From: Bacteroidaceae bacterium
GTDB lineage: Bacteria; Bacteroidota; Bacteroidia; Bacteroidales; CHK158-818
Direction of reading: 5' to 3'
DNA length: 18,919 nt
Assembly: GCA_017467745.1 (NCBI GenBank)
Contig: JAFUKV010000166.1
Location: forward strand, 1-18,919
Positions 1 to 8,028 of the stretch are shown here, piece by piece. The first letter of the stretch is position 1. Each line of letters begins with the position of its first letter. The notes beneath the pieces are model-generated. The model saw nothing but the letters and a program-made list of their open reading frames with translations, had not been told where the DNA came from and did not search any database. The translations under genes were made by a program, and so were the position numbers.

Positions 1-326
1 ATCAATTGCTTTTGATATTCAAATACAATCAACTGTTTCCTATACTGTTCTACCAATTTATCTATTTCCTGCAAATCGGGGACGTTACGTAACGCTTGGT
101 CGTACAACAATTCTTTCCCGACCCACGACTTTACGTAATTATCTACAAATTGTACGCTATCGGCAGATGTAAAGCCTTTCGGCATAGCGTCCCATACCTC
201 TTGCTCACTTAAAACACGTCCCTTTACTCCCACCAACGCATCTTTTCCGTTTTGAGAAAGGTCGCTCTCCGAGCTACATGAGGCAAGAACGACAATACAA
301 ACGAAAAAACGGATCAATCGACGCAT
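1..326 (-). CDS. Lipoprotein of the SurA/PpiC folding group (3' end outside window)
   Basis: This is an incomplete gene: 108 codons are visible and it runs off the left edge. The start is the ATG at 326-324. Residues 1-16 form a basic and then hydrophobic signal sequence (MRRLIRFF...), ending in the lipobox L-A-S-C, so Cys17 would be lipidated and the mature protein held in the inner or outer membrane facing the periplasm. The mature part begins SSESD and continues with a stretch (LVGVKGRVLSEQEV...) that resembles the first strand and helix of SurA-type N-terminal chaperone domains. It starts 43 nt after the stop of the SurA-like gene, on the same strand, which suggests one operon. The isomerase domain, if there is one, would lie beyond the window, so the family call rests on the N-terminus and the neighbour. 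An unrelated lipoprotein is possible. Confidence 0.7.
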   Translation of the reverse strand, partial: MRRLIRFFVCIVVLASCSSESDLSQNGKDALVGVKGRVLSEQEVWDAMPKGFTSADSVQFVDNYVKSWVGKELLYDQALRNVPDLQEIDKLVEQYRKQLIVFEYQKQL

Positions 327-369
327 AAAACAGAACGTTACATTATTACACTTTGGCCTAAAAATACAA

Positions 370-1716
370 CTAAAAAACGATTAGCTCGTCAAAATTAACG
401 GTTTTTACAACATCTTCATCTATTTCAACCGGGTATTTTTGCGATAAAAATTTTCTAATTTCCGTATTTTGCCATACTTCCCAATCGGCAATCACATCGT
501 CTTTTACGTCAAGATATGTTTCCGGCTTACTTTTCAGCACTTTACCATACACAAAATTAGCTTCATGCACAGAATCGGCAACAATATCACGCCGTTTAAA
601 CGCACGTTTGTCAACCGTTTGGTTTTGTCCCGGCAAATATACTCCTTTTTCTATTCTTAAAACAGCATTTTCAACGCTATTATATTCTTTTATTTGCTCA
701 TTATTATCTATCTCATTATCTATTTCGACTCCCTTTTTCAGCAGTTTTTTCAACGTCTTAGCCAATTTTTTGTCGTTACACTCTACCACATAACCTTTAA
801 ACAAGGGCTGTTTTAACCGGTATTTTCTTTTATTACGTTTAAAATAATCGGACAATTGCTCCGCATCCGCAGGAAGCCTGTATTTCTTTTGCGATTCAAT
901 TATCAAGATATTATTACCAAACTCTTCCAATAACCGGGCAATTTCCAAAGAATCTTTCTGCGTCAACCTAACATCCGACACCTCCTTTTCCGGAAAGAAA
1001 CGCTCTTTTCTGCGTTCAAACCGATTACGCATATATAACGTTTCAGCAGGATATTCCTCCCCCACACGCTTTATGATATGCCATCCGTAAGACGTCAAAA
1101 CCGGAGCCGAAACACAACCGTCTTGTTCAAGCGCAAAAGCAGCAGATTCAAAGGCCTCGCCATACTCGCCTCGACTAAATGCAGGTAAATGGCCTCCATT
1201 AGAAGCGGAAAAAGAATCATCAGAGGCTTCTGACGCCAATTGCTCGAACGGCTCACCCTGTCGCAACCGTCGATATAAATCGTCCGCCCTCCTTTTCGCC
1301 CGCTCTTTCTCTCCGGCAGAAGCCTGAGGTGTAACCGCGCAAAGAATATGCGCGATTCTTAATTTTACAGGTTGACGCTGCAAATAATCTGAAAAAGAAC
1401 TTTCGTTTCCTCTTTTCTTTCTCATCGCCCATTTTCTGAACAGTCGGTCTCTATATTGCAAACATTCGTTCCGGAAAACCATTGTCGTATCTTCACCATT
1501 CGCCCGAGCGTCGGCAATATAAAGTTGCCGTAAAACAAACATATCCAAAAATTCCGGAAACGAAATATCCTGCCGCATACTTTTCGTTCGACCGTAAAAA
1601 TCCGCTATTTCCTGCACAGAGAATACCCGGCCATCTATTTTCAACGCAGTTCGGGTGTCGGCAGCAAATGCGCATACAGACAGAACAGACCAGAAACAGA
1701 CAAACAGAATTCTCAT
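370..1716 (-). CDS. SurA-like periplasmic peptidyl-prolyl cis-trans isomerase (parvulin)
   Basis: This protein of 448 aa is likely a periplasmic chaperone/isomerase that helps fold outer-membrane proteins. Residues 1-18 are a signal peptide ending A-F-A before ADTR. Residues about 22-115 match the SurA N-terminal chaperone region. Residues about 117-218 are a parvulin (PpiC) domain: it opens KLRIAHIL, has the glycine-rich NGGHLPAF segment and closes with GWHIIKR. Residues about 220-448 are Lys/Glu-rich and show no intact second parvulin domain, only a possible degenerate remnant. I chose the ATG at 1716 rather than the in-frame ATG at 1773, because the 5' part of the longer frame is encoded by the guaB terminator hairpin and the extra 19 residues spoil the signal peptide. 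The lipoprotein gene follows 43 nt downstream. The family is clear; whether it is the true SurA orthologue or a paralogue is not. Confidence 0.85.
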   Translation of the reverse strand: MRILFVCFWSVLSVCAFAADTRTALKIDGRVFSVQEIADFYGRTKSMRQDISFPEFLDMFVLRQLYIADARANGEDTTMVFRNECLQYRDRLFRKWAMRKKRGNESSFSDYLQRQPVKLRIAHILCAVTPQASAGEKERAKRRADDLYRRLRQGEPFEQLASEASDDSFSASNGGHLPAFSRGEYGEAFESAAFALEQDGCVSAPVLTSYGWHIIKRVGEEYPAETLYMRNRFERRKERFFPEKEVSDVRLTQKDSLEIARLLEEFGNNILIIESQKKYRLPADAEQLSDYFKRNKRKYRLKQPLFKGYVVECNDKKLAKTLKKLLKKGVEIDNEIDNNEQIKEYNSVENAVLRIEKGVYLPGQNQTVDKRAFKRRDIVADSVHEANFVYGKVLKSKPETYLDVKDDVIADWEVWQNTEIRKFLSQKYPVEIDEDVVKTVNFDELIVF

Positions 1717-1739
1717 AACACACATCATATCAAAACAAT

Positions 1740-1790
1740 AAAAAAAGTACACCAACAAGAATTTTCCAATCAAAATCTTGTCGGTGTACT
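1740..1790 (-). terminator. Rho-independent terminator after guaB
   Basis: Read on the minus strand, 30 nt after the guaB stop, there is a long hairpin with arms of about 19 nt (AGTACACC...TTTT against AAAA...GGTGTACT on the plus strand). One position becomes a G-U pair in RNA, one base is bulged and the loop is about 6 nt. Seven T residues follow directly. This is a strong intrinsic terminator for guaB. It also overlaps the upstream part of the longest SurA-like frame, which supports the start at 1716. Confidence 0.9.
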
Positions 1791-1819
1791 CAATTTATAA
1801 TTATACAACAACGATTATA

Positions 1820-3295
1820 CTATTCACCCCTGCTATAATTAGGAGCTTCGCTTGTAATAGCCACATCATGAGGATGACTTTCAGCAACACCGGCATTCGT
1901 AATACGTGTGAACTTAGCCTGATGCAACTCATCGATATTATGCGCTCCACAATATCCCATACCCGAGCGCAACCCCCCAACCATTTGATAAACAACCTCA
2001 TAAAGAGATCCTTTATAGGGTACACGAGCCGCAATTCCTTCGGGAACCAATTTTTTCACATCGTTTTCGTTCGCCTGAAAATAACGGTCTTTCGAACCTT
2101 TTTCCATAGCTTCCAACGATCCCATGCCTCGATACGACTTGAATTTACGGCCATTATAAATAATAGTTTCTCCCGGAGATTCTTCCACACCGGCCAACAA
2201 GCCGCCTACCATTACCGAATAAGCACCGGCAGCCAATGCCTTAACAATATCTCCCGAATAGCGAATACCGCCATCGGCTATCAACGGAACGCCCGTTCCT
2301 TCCAAAGCCTTCGCCACTTCGTATATAGCAGACAATTGAGGCACACCTACTCCGGCAATCACACGCGTAGTACAAATAGAACCCGGACCGATTCCGACTT
2401 TCACGCCGTCAGCACCGGCCTCCACCAAAAATTTAGCAGCTTCTCCCGTAGCGATATTACCTACAACCACATCTATTTGAGGATATTTCGCCTTAACTTT
2501 TTTCAGAACCTCTACTACCGAAAACGAATGACCATGCGCAGTATCTATAACAATAGCATCTGCTCCGGCGGCAACCAAAGCATCTACACGATCCATCGTA
2601 TCCACAGTAACGCCAACACCGGCAGCAACACGCAAACGGCCTAATTTATCTTTACAAGCCAACGGTTTGTCTTTGGCCTTAGTTATATCTTTATATGTAA
2701 CCAGCCCTACTAACTTTCCGTCTTTATCAACAACAGGCAATTTCTCTATTTTATGTTCTTGAAGAATATCGGCCGCTTGCTGCAAATCGGTAGATTGATT
2801 TGTCGTAATCAAATTCTCTTTGGTCATCACTTCATCTATCGACTTGTCCGCATTACGCTCAAAACGCAAATCCCGGTTCGTTACGATTCCTACCAAACGA
2901 CGGTCATCGTCAACAACAGGAATTCCACCTATCTTATACTCCGCCATAATAGCCAACGCATCTTTCACTTTCGAACCGCGTTTAATTGTGACAGGATCGT
3001 ATATCATACCGTTTTCTGCCCGTTTTACGGTATGCACTTGTTTGGCTTGTTCCTGAATCGACATATTTTTATGAATAACGCCGATTCCTCCTTCACGGGC
3101 AATTGCAATAGCCAACTTAGCTTCTGTTACCGTATCCATAGCGGCCGAAACCAGAGGCGTATTCAACTGGATATTTTTTGAAAACTTTGTCGTAAGTTCG
3201 ACATTTCGAGGAAGGACTTCTGAATAGGCGGGGATTAACAAAACATCATCAAACGTCAATCCGTCCATAACCACTTTTTCTGCAATAAATGACAT
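1820..3295 (-). CDS. guaB: Inosine-5'-monophosphate dehydrogenase
   Basis: IMP dehydrogenase oxidises IMP to XMP with NAD+, the rate-limiting step of guanine nucleotide synthesis, in the cytoplasm. The 491 aa length is normal for the family. The (beta/alpha)8 barrel starts at the N-terminus (LTFDDVLLIPAYSEVLP, residues 13-29). It is interrupted by two CBS domains at about residues 95-205, which are regulatory adenine/guanine nucleotide sensors. The barrel then resumes with the NAD-site DTAHGH (251-256), the catalytic loop GPGSICTTR with Cys308, the phosphate-binding DGGIRYSGD (341-349), and the MGS (391-393) and EGIAARVPYKG (419-429) segments of the active site and flap. All expected catalytic residues are present. 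The gene has its own promoter about 25-30 nt upstream and ends at a strong terminator, so it is probably monocistronic. Confidence 0.98.
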   Translation of the reverse strand: MSFIAEKVVMDGLTFDDVLLIPAYSEVLPRNVELTTKFSKNIQLNTPLVSAAMDTVTEAKLAIAIAREGGIGVIHKNMSIQEQAKQVHTVKRAENGMIYDPVTIKRGSKVKDALAIMAEYKIGGIPVVDDDRRLVGIVTNRDLRFERNADKSIDEVMTKENLITTNQSTDLQQAADILQEHKIEKLPVVDKDGKLVGLVTYKDITKAKDKPLACKDKLGRLRVAAGVGVTVDTMDRVDALVAAGADAIVIDTAHGHSFSVVEVLKKVKAKYPQIDVVVGNIATGEAAKFLVEAGADGVKVGIGPGSICTTRVIAGVGVPQLSAIYEVAKALEGTGVPLIADGGIRYSGDIVKALAAGAYSVMVGGLLAGVEESPGETIIYNGRKFKSYRGMGSLEAMEKGSKDRYFQANENDVKKLVPEGIAARVPYKGSLYEVVYQMVGGLRSGMGYCGAHNIDELHQAKFTRITNAGVAESHPHDVAITSEAPNYSRGE

Positions 3296-3326
3296 AATCG
3301 TGTAGGAGTTATAATTTTATTGCGCA

Positions 3327-3334
3327 CAAAGATA
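3327..3334 (-). promoter_or_regulatory. Bacteroides-type -7 element of guaB
   Basis: On the minus strand TATCTTTG matches the Bacteroidetes -7 consensus TAnnTTTG exactly. It lies 31 nt before the guaB ATG, giving a leader of only about 25 nt, too short for a riboswitch. No good TTTG -33 element is seen 19-20 nt further upstream; the region is simply A/T-rich. Confidence 0.65.
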
Positions 3335-3436
3335 CGTATTTTTACGATATATTTATTACGAAAATAATCTTTTTTCTACGGCTTTCAGATATTTTATCAC
3401 GTTTTCTCCGATTCCGTTACCCCAAAACACTTATAA

Positions 3437-3473
3437 CAAAAAGAGAAATTTCCGATAATCGGAAATTTCTCTT
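3437..3473 (-). terminator. Rho-independent terminator after recQ
   Basis: A perfect 14-bp stem (AGAGAAATTTCCGA / TCGGAAATTTCTCT, 3-nt loop) is followed on the minus strand by five T residues. It starts 25 nt after the recQ stop. The plus-strand side has no T-tract, so it acts mainly on recQ. It insulates the guaB promoter, about 100 nt further on, from readthrough. Confidence 0.9.
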
Positions 3474-3497
3474 CATTTGCTCTATATAACTTTATTT

Positions 3498-5678
3498 TTA
3501 ATTGGCCATTTCCGAGAGAAACTTAATTCGTATCAATCTGATTTCCTCTTCCGTATAATCCTTGCCGAATTCTTCTATCGCATTTTCCAGATTATCGGTT
3601 TCTTCTTCTTTGAAATACTCAAATAACTCATCAATATGATCTTCATCCATAATCTCTTGCAAAAAATAGTCGATATTGATTTTCGTTCCCGAATAAACAA
3701 TCGCCTCTATCTCGTCCAACAAATCGACAAATTCCAACCCCTTCGATTCAGCCAACTCATCCAACGCAACTTTTCTATCGATAGCCTGAATAATAGACAC
3801 CTTCAACTTCGACTTATTCGCCACTGTCCGTACTCGAAGATCTTCCGGCCGTTCTATTTCGTTTTCATCGACATGAGCCTTTATTACTTTGACAAATTCT
3901 TCGCCATATCGTTTCGCTTTTCCTGAACCGACTCCGGGTATATTCTGCAATTCTTCTATCGTAACCGGATACGTAGTAGCCATCGCCTCCAATGACGGAT
4001 CCTGAAATATGACATAAGGGGGTAACTCTAACTTTTTCGCTATTTTTTTACGTAAATCTTTCAATATAGAGTACAATACCGGATCAACAGCGCAAGTAGC
4101 TCCACCTTTCATCGGCACTTCTTCTTCCGCATCTTCAAAATCATTGTCCTCTACAATCTTAAACGATACTGGTTTTTTCAAAAAAGCATGACCTTTCTTG
4201 GTCACTTTCAACAATCCGTAATTCTCTATATCCTTATCAAGATATCCTCCGATAAGCGCCTGACGAATGACAGAATTCCATATTTTTTCATCTTCACCTT
4301 GTCCACCTCCAAATACTTCGAGTTCATCATGATGATACGAGAGCACCTCGCTGGTCTCTTTCCCTGTCAAAACATCAATAACATGGTCGGTTTTAAATTT
4401 TTCTTTTAAAGCGATTACAGTATCAATAACTGCACACAATAAATCTTGAGCTTCCACTTGTTTTTTAGGATTTAAACAATTGTCGCAATTTCCACAATTA
4501 TCTTCATTATATTCTTCGCCGAAATAATGCAGCAACAGTCTTCTGCGACATACTGACGATTCTGCATAAGCGGCTGTTTCAAGCAATAGTTGCTTTCCAA
4601 TTTCTTGCTCGGCAATAGGTTTTCCCTGCATAAATTTCTCCAATTTTTGCAGGTCTTTATTCATATAAAACGTAATGCACTGACCTTCGCCACCATCACG
4701 TCCCGCACGTCCGGTTTCTTGATAATAACCTTCAAGACTTTTAGGTATATCGTAATGAATTACATACCGTACATCCGGCTTATCTATTCCCATACCGAAT
4801 GCGATAGTAGCCACAATAACCTCCACTTTTTCCAACAAAAAAGCATCTTGGTTGGTCGTACGTGTATTCGAATCCATTCCGGCATGATAAGGCAACGCAT
4901 TAATGCCGTTTACTCGAAGCGTCTCAGCTAACTCTTCTACCTTTTTACGGCTTAAACAATAAATAATACCCGACTTACCCGGTTGCGACTTTATGTATTT
5001 GATAATATCTTTATCTATACTTTGCGTTTTAGGACGAACCTCATAATAAAGGTTCGAACGGTTAAACGACGATTTAAAAACCGCAGCATTCAACATGCCC
5101 AAATTTTTTTGTATATCGTGTTGCACTTTCGGCGTTGCCGTTGCCGTAAGCGCAATAACAGGATGTGTGCCTATTTCTTGAATAATCGGGCGGATACGCC
5201 TGTATTCCGGTCTGAAATCATGCCCCCATTCCGAAATACAATGCGCCTCGTCTACGGCATAAAACGAAATATTTACTTGTTTCAGAAATTCGATATTTTC
5301 TTCTTTCGTCAACGATTCGGGAGCCACATACAGCAATTTGGTTTTTTTACTGAGAATATCGTTTTTCACCTGATCAATCGCCGCTCTGTTCAAAGACGAA
5401 TTGATGAAATGCGCTATCCCGTCTTCTTCGCTGAAATTACGCATAGCATCCACCTGATTTTTCATCAAGGCTATCAACGGAGAAATTACAATAGCCGTCC
5501 CGTCCATCATAAGCGACGGCAATTGATAACACAACGATTTCCCTCCTCCGGTAGGCATCAACACAAATGTATCATTTCCGGACAAAAGATTTCGAATAAT
5601 AGCTTCTTGATTTCCCTTAAAGGTATCAAAACCAAAATGTCTTTTTAATTCTTCCGTTAAATTCGTTTTTGTCGTCAT
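3498..5678 (-). CDS. recQ: ATP-dependent DNA helicase RecQ
   Basis: RecQ is a 3'-5' DNA helicase used in recombination and replication-fork repair. The 726 aa protein is longer than E. coli RecQ (about 610 aa). Domains in order: helicase core with Walker A MPTGGGKS (41-48), DEAH box (143-146), motif III TATATP (178-183), and motifs V-VI including FGMGIDKPDVR (294-304) and QETGRAGRDG (320-329). A zinc-binding subdomain follows with Cys377, Cys395, Cys398 and Cys401. Then come an RQC winged helix (about 405-500) and an HRDC domain (about 531-600) with its helix-hairpin element IPGVGSGKAKRYGEEF. The remaining roughly 120 residues are an acidic helical tail, which accounts for the extra length. 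It lies 207 nt downstream of clpX on the same strand; no promoter or terminator was recognised in that gap, so it may be the last gene of a clpP-clpX-recQ transcript. It ends at a strong terminator. Confidence 0.97.
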   Translation of the reverse strand: MTTKTNLTEELKRHFGFDTFKGNQEAIIRNLLSGNDTFVLMPTGGGKSLCYQLPSLMMDGTAIVISPLIALMKNQVDAMRNFSEEDGIAHFINSSLNRAAIDQVKNDILSKKTKLLYVAPESLTKEENIEFLKQVNISFYAVDEAHCISEWGHDFRPEYRRIRPIIQEIGTHPVIALTATATPKVQHDIQKNLGMLNAAVFKSSFNRSNLYYEVRPKTQSIDKDIIKYIKSQPGKSGIIYCLSRKKVEELAETLRVNGINALPYHAGMDSNTRTTNQDAFLLEKVEVIVATIAFGMGIDKPDVRYVIHYDIPKSLEGYYQETGRAGRDGGEGQCITFYMNKDLQKLEKFMQGKPIAEQEIGKQLLLETAAYAESSVCRRRLLLHYFGEEYNEDNCGNCDNCLNPKKQVEAQDLLCAVIDTVIALKEKFKTDHVIDVLTGKETSEVLSYHHDELEVFGGGQGEDEKIWNSVIRQALIGGYLDKDIENYGLLKVTKKGHAFLKKPVSFKIVEDNDFEDAEEEVPMKGGATCAVDPVLYSILKDLRKKIAKKLELPPYVIFQDPSLEAMATTYPVTIEELQNIPGVGSGKAKRYGEEFVKVIKAHVDENEIERPEDLRVRTVANKSKLKVSIIQAIDRKVALDELAESKGLEFVDLLDEIEAIVYSGTKINIDYFLQEIMDEDHIDELFEYFKEEETDNLENAIEEFGKDYTEEEIRLIRIKFLSEMAN

Positions 5679-5885
5679 GCGATAGCTATGATTTGAATAG
5701 TCTTAAATTGTTACAGGAAAATACCTTTTCATTCAGAACCGAAAAAACTCTGCAAAAATCCTCTTTCACGTCAAAATAACGTTCATTCCACAGGTTATAT
5801 CTTTTGAGTTTTAATGAATCGCGCTTTTCTACAAAACAAATTTATAAACAACTCTTCAATATTCGCAATAAAATCGGAAGTTTTT

Positions 5886-7124
5886 TTAGTTCAAAGACAT
5901 CATATTTGTCTTTTCTAACTTTTCTTTTGCATATTGGAGCGTTATAACAAGCTCTTTTTCTCCCGATGAAGGCATCTCAAACATAGCGTCCATCACAATA
6001 CTTTCCGTAATGGAACGCAACCCGCGCGCTCCGAGCTTAAACTCAATAGCCTTGTCTACGATATAGTCCAACACCTCATCCGTTATTGTCAATTGCACGC
6101 CGTCCATTTCAAACAATTTTAGGTATTGCTTGATAATAGCATTCTTAGGCTCAGTCAAAATGCGGCGCAACGCGTTTCTGTCTAACGGCTGCAAATACGT
6201 TAGAATAGGCAAACGCCCTATTATTTCGGGAATCAGCCCGAACGACTTCAAATCCTGAGGTGTAATATACTGCAACATATTATCCCGGTCTATTCCCATC
6301 CGGCTCTTTCCTGCGGCATATCCTACAACACGCGTATTCAGGCGTTGGGCTATTCTCTTTTCAATACCCTCAAACGCACCTCCGCAAATAAACAGAATAT
6401 TTTTCGTATTTACCGGAATCATTTTCTGCTCGGGATGTTTTCGTCCGCCTTGGGGAGGAACGTTCACGACAGACCCTTCCAACAATTTCAACAACCCTTG
6501 CTGCACGCCTTCGCCGCTGACATCGCGAGTAATAGAAGGATTATCCCCTTTCCGGGCTATTTTATCTATCTCATCAATAAAAACAATTCCCCGCTCTGCG
6601 GCATCCACATTATAATCGGCCGCCTGCAACAACCGGGTCAACAGGCTTTCTATGTCTTCACCTACATAACCGGCTTCCGTCAATACGGTAGCGTCCACAA
6701 TCGTAAACGGAACATGAAGCATCCGGGCGATAGTCCTCGCCAGCAACGTTTTTCCCGTACCGGTAGGACCGACCAGAATGACGTTCGATTTCTCAATTTC
6801 CACATCATTCTTATCCCCTTCCGCAGCCTGCAACAAGCGTTTATAATGATTGAAAACAGCTACGGATATAAACTTCTTCGCATCATCCTGACCTATTATA
6901 TATTGATCGAGAAACTGCTTTATCTCTACCGGACGCGGCAAACCCTCTTTGGTAAAACCGAGAGCGCTATCCGCCTGCCGTTTCTTCTGAAACGTCTCTT
7001 TCACAATCAGATCGGCCTGTTCGGCGCACTCGTTGCAAATAAAGCCGCTCATTCCCGAAATCAACAGCGCAACCTCTTTTCTGCTTCTTCCGCAGAAACT
7101 ACATCTATCTTCTTGTTTTGGCAT
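5886..7124 (-). CDS. clpX: ATP-dependent Clp protease ATP-binding subunit ClpX
   Basis: ClpX is the AAA+ unfoldase that recognises tagged or damaged proteins, unfolds them and feeds them to ClpP. The 412 aa length is typical. The N-terminal zinc-binding domain has the C4 pattern Cys8, Cys11, Cys30, Cys33. The AAA+ module has Walker A GPTGTGKT (119-126), the substrate-gripping pore loop GYVGED (152-157), Walker B FIDEID (182-187), the RKH loop (228-230), and a sensor-2 segment in GARGLRSI near the C-terminus. The ClpP-docking loop, IGF in E. coli, appears here as V-G-Y (267-269). The start is 21 nt after the clpP stop, so the two are almost certainly co-transcribed. Confidence 0.98.
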   Translation of the reverse strand: MPKQEDRCSFCGRSRKEVALLISGMSGFICNECAEQADLIVKETFQKKRQADSALGFTKEGLPRPVEIKQFLDQYIIGQDDAKKFISVAVFNHYKRLLQAAEGDKNDVEIEKSNVILVGPTGTGKTLLARTIARMLHVPFTIVDATVLTEAGYVGEDIESLLTRLLQAADYNVDAAERGIVFIDEIDKIARKGDNPSITRDVSGEGVQQGLLKLLEGSVVNVPPQGGRKHPEQKMIPVNTKNILFICGGAFEGIEKRIAQRLNTRVVGYAAGKSRMGIDRDNMLQYITPQDLKSFGLIPEIIGRLPILTYLQPLDRNALRRILTEPKNAIIKQYLKLFEMDGVQLTITDEVLDYIVDKAIEFKLGARGLRSITESIVMDAMFEMPSSGEKELVITLQYAKEKLEKTNMMSLN

Positions 7125-7145
7125 GTCTATTACGCAACCTGACTA

Positions 7146-7814
7146 TTACTTCGATTTAATCATTACATCGTCTATCATTCCGTACTCTTTGGCTTCGGCC
7201 GCAGTCATCCAATAGTCGCGGTCAGAGTCTTTCTCTATTTTCTCAAACGGATTACCCGAATGATCGGCAATGATAGTGTACAATTCTTTTTTAAGTTTCT
7301 GTATTTCCCGAGCAGTAATTTCTATATCCGACGCCTGTCCTTGCGCACCGCCCATCGGTTGGTGTATCATTATACGCGAATGGCGCAAGGCGAAACGTTT
7401 GCCTTTCGTACCCGCTACCAACAATACAGCACCCATAGAAGCGGCCATACCGGTACATATAGTAGACACGTCGCTACTGATATACTGCATCGTATCGTAA
7501 ATACCCAAGCCGGCATATACCGATCCGCCGGGAGTATTCAGATAAATGGATATATCTTTACCCGGATCTGCCGAATCAAGATAAAGCAACTGAGCTTGAA
7601 TAACATTTGCCGTATAATCGTCTACTTGCGTACCCAGAAATATAATACGGTCCATCATCAAACGAGAAAAAACATCCATCTGCGCAACATTCAACTGGCG
7701 TTCTTCAATAATGGTGGGAGAAATATAACTGCTGGTTATATTAGCATACTGCTCTAACGCCAACGCATTCATTCCCAAATGCTTTGTAGCATAATTTCTA
7801 AAATCGCTATTCAT
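7146..7814 (-). CDS. clpP: ATP-dependent Clp protease proteolytic subunit ClpP
   Basis: ClpP is the serine peptidase that forms the tetradecameric degradation chamber capped by ClpX. The 222 aa protein has the full catalytic triad: Ser126 in GMAASMG, His151 in MIHQP and Asp200 in DSDRDYW. The oxyanion-hole segment YLNTPGGSV (91-99) is intact. The first roughly 30 residues probably include a propeptide that is removed by self-cleavage, as in other ClpP proteins; this is inferred from length. It is followed closely by clpX and has its own promoter between it and tig (boxes at 7924-7954), leaving a leader of about 100 nt that contains one arm of a long inverted repeat. Confidence 0.98.
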   Translation of the reverse strand: MNSDFRNYATKHLGMNALALEQYANITSSYISPTIIEERQLNVAQMDVFSRLMMDRIIFLGTQVDDYTANVIQAQLLYLDSADPGKDISIYLNTPGGSVYAGLGIYDTMQYISSDVSTICTGMAASMGAVLLVAGTKGKRFALRHSRIMIHQPMGGAQGQASDIEITAREIQKLKKELYTIIADHSGNPFEKIEKDSDRDYWMTAAEAKEYGMIDDVMIKSK

Positions 7815-7892
7815 AACAATATCTTTTACAATTTACAAATGCCCTACACGACTTCATTCCGAAATACGTACCGGATATTCCGTATAGAGATA

Positions 7893-8001
7893 AAAAAGGC
7901 TTTTAATCCTCCTAATTCCCTAACAAAGATATAAATAAATTTGTTGCGTTCAAACATTATTTATTGTCAGGACGTATAGTGCTTAGATTAAAAGCCTTTT
8001 T
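7893..8001. repeat. Perfect 16-bp inverted repeat flanking the clpP promoter
   Basis: The arms are 7893-7908 (AAAAAGGCTTTTAATC) and 7986-8001 (GATTAAAAGCCTTTTT), exact reverse complements with 77 nt between them. On the minus strand the first arm lies just after the tig stop and the second in the clpP leader, with the clpP promoter between. A tig readthrough transcript could form the 16-bp stem, ending in a U-rich arm. A transcript from the clpP promoter contains only the second arm. Confidence 0.85.
7924..7954 (-). promoter_or_regulatory. Promoter of clpP-clpX
   Basis: On the minus strand there is a -33 element TTTG (7954-7951) and a -7 element TATCTTTG (7931-7924) separated by 19 nt, an exact match to the Bacteroides housekeeping promoter. 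Transcription should start near 7917, about 100 nt before the clpP ATG. The promoter lies inside the loop formed by the inverted repeat at 7893-8001. Confidence 0.8.
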
Positions 8002-8028
8002 CAATATAAACATCTAAAAACAAAACGC

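Noticed and set aside
1717..1800. Promoter for the SurA-like gene in the TATTGTTTTG or TATAAATTG segments
   Set aside because: Spacing inside the -7 motif does not match TAnnTTTG, and a start there would fall within the terminator.
1778..2644. Long plus-strand open frame (288 codons) opposite guaB
   Set aside because: It is antisense to a fully conserved enzyme, has low-complexity Asn/Ser/Thr/Arg-rich translation, and shows no recognisable domain. It is a shadow of guaB codon use.
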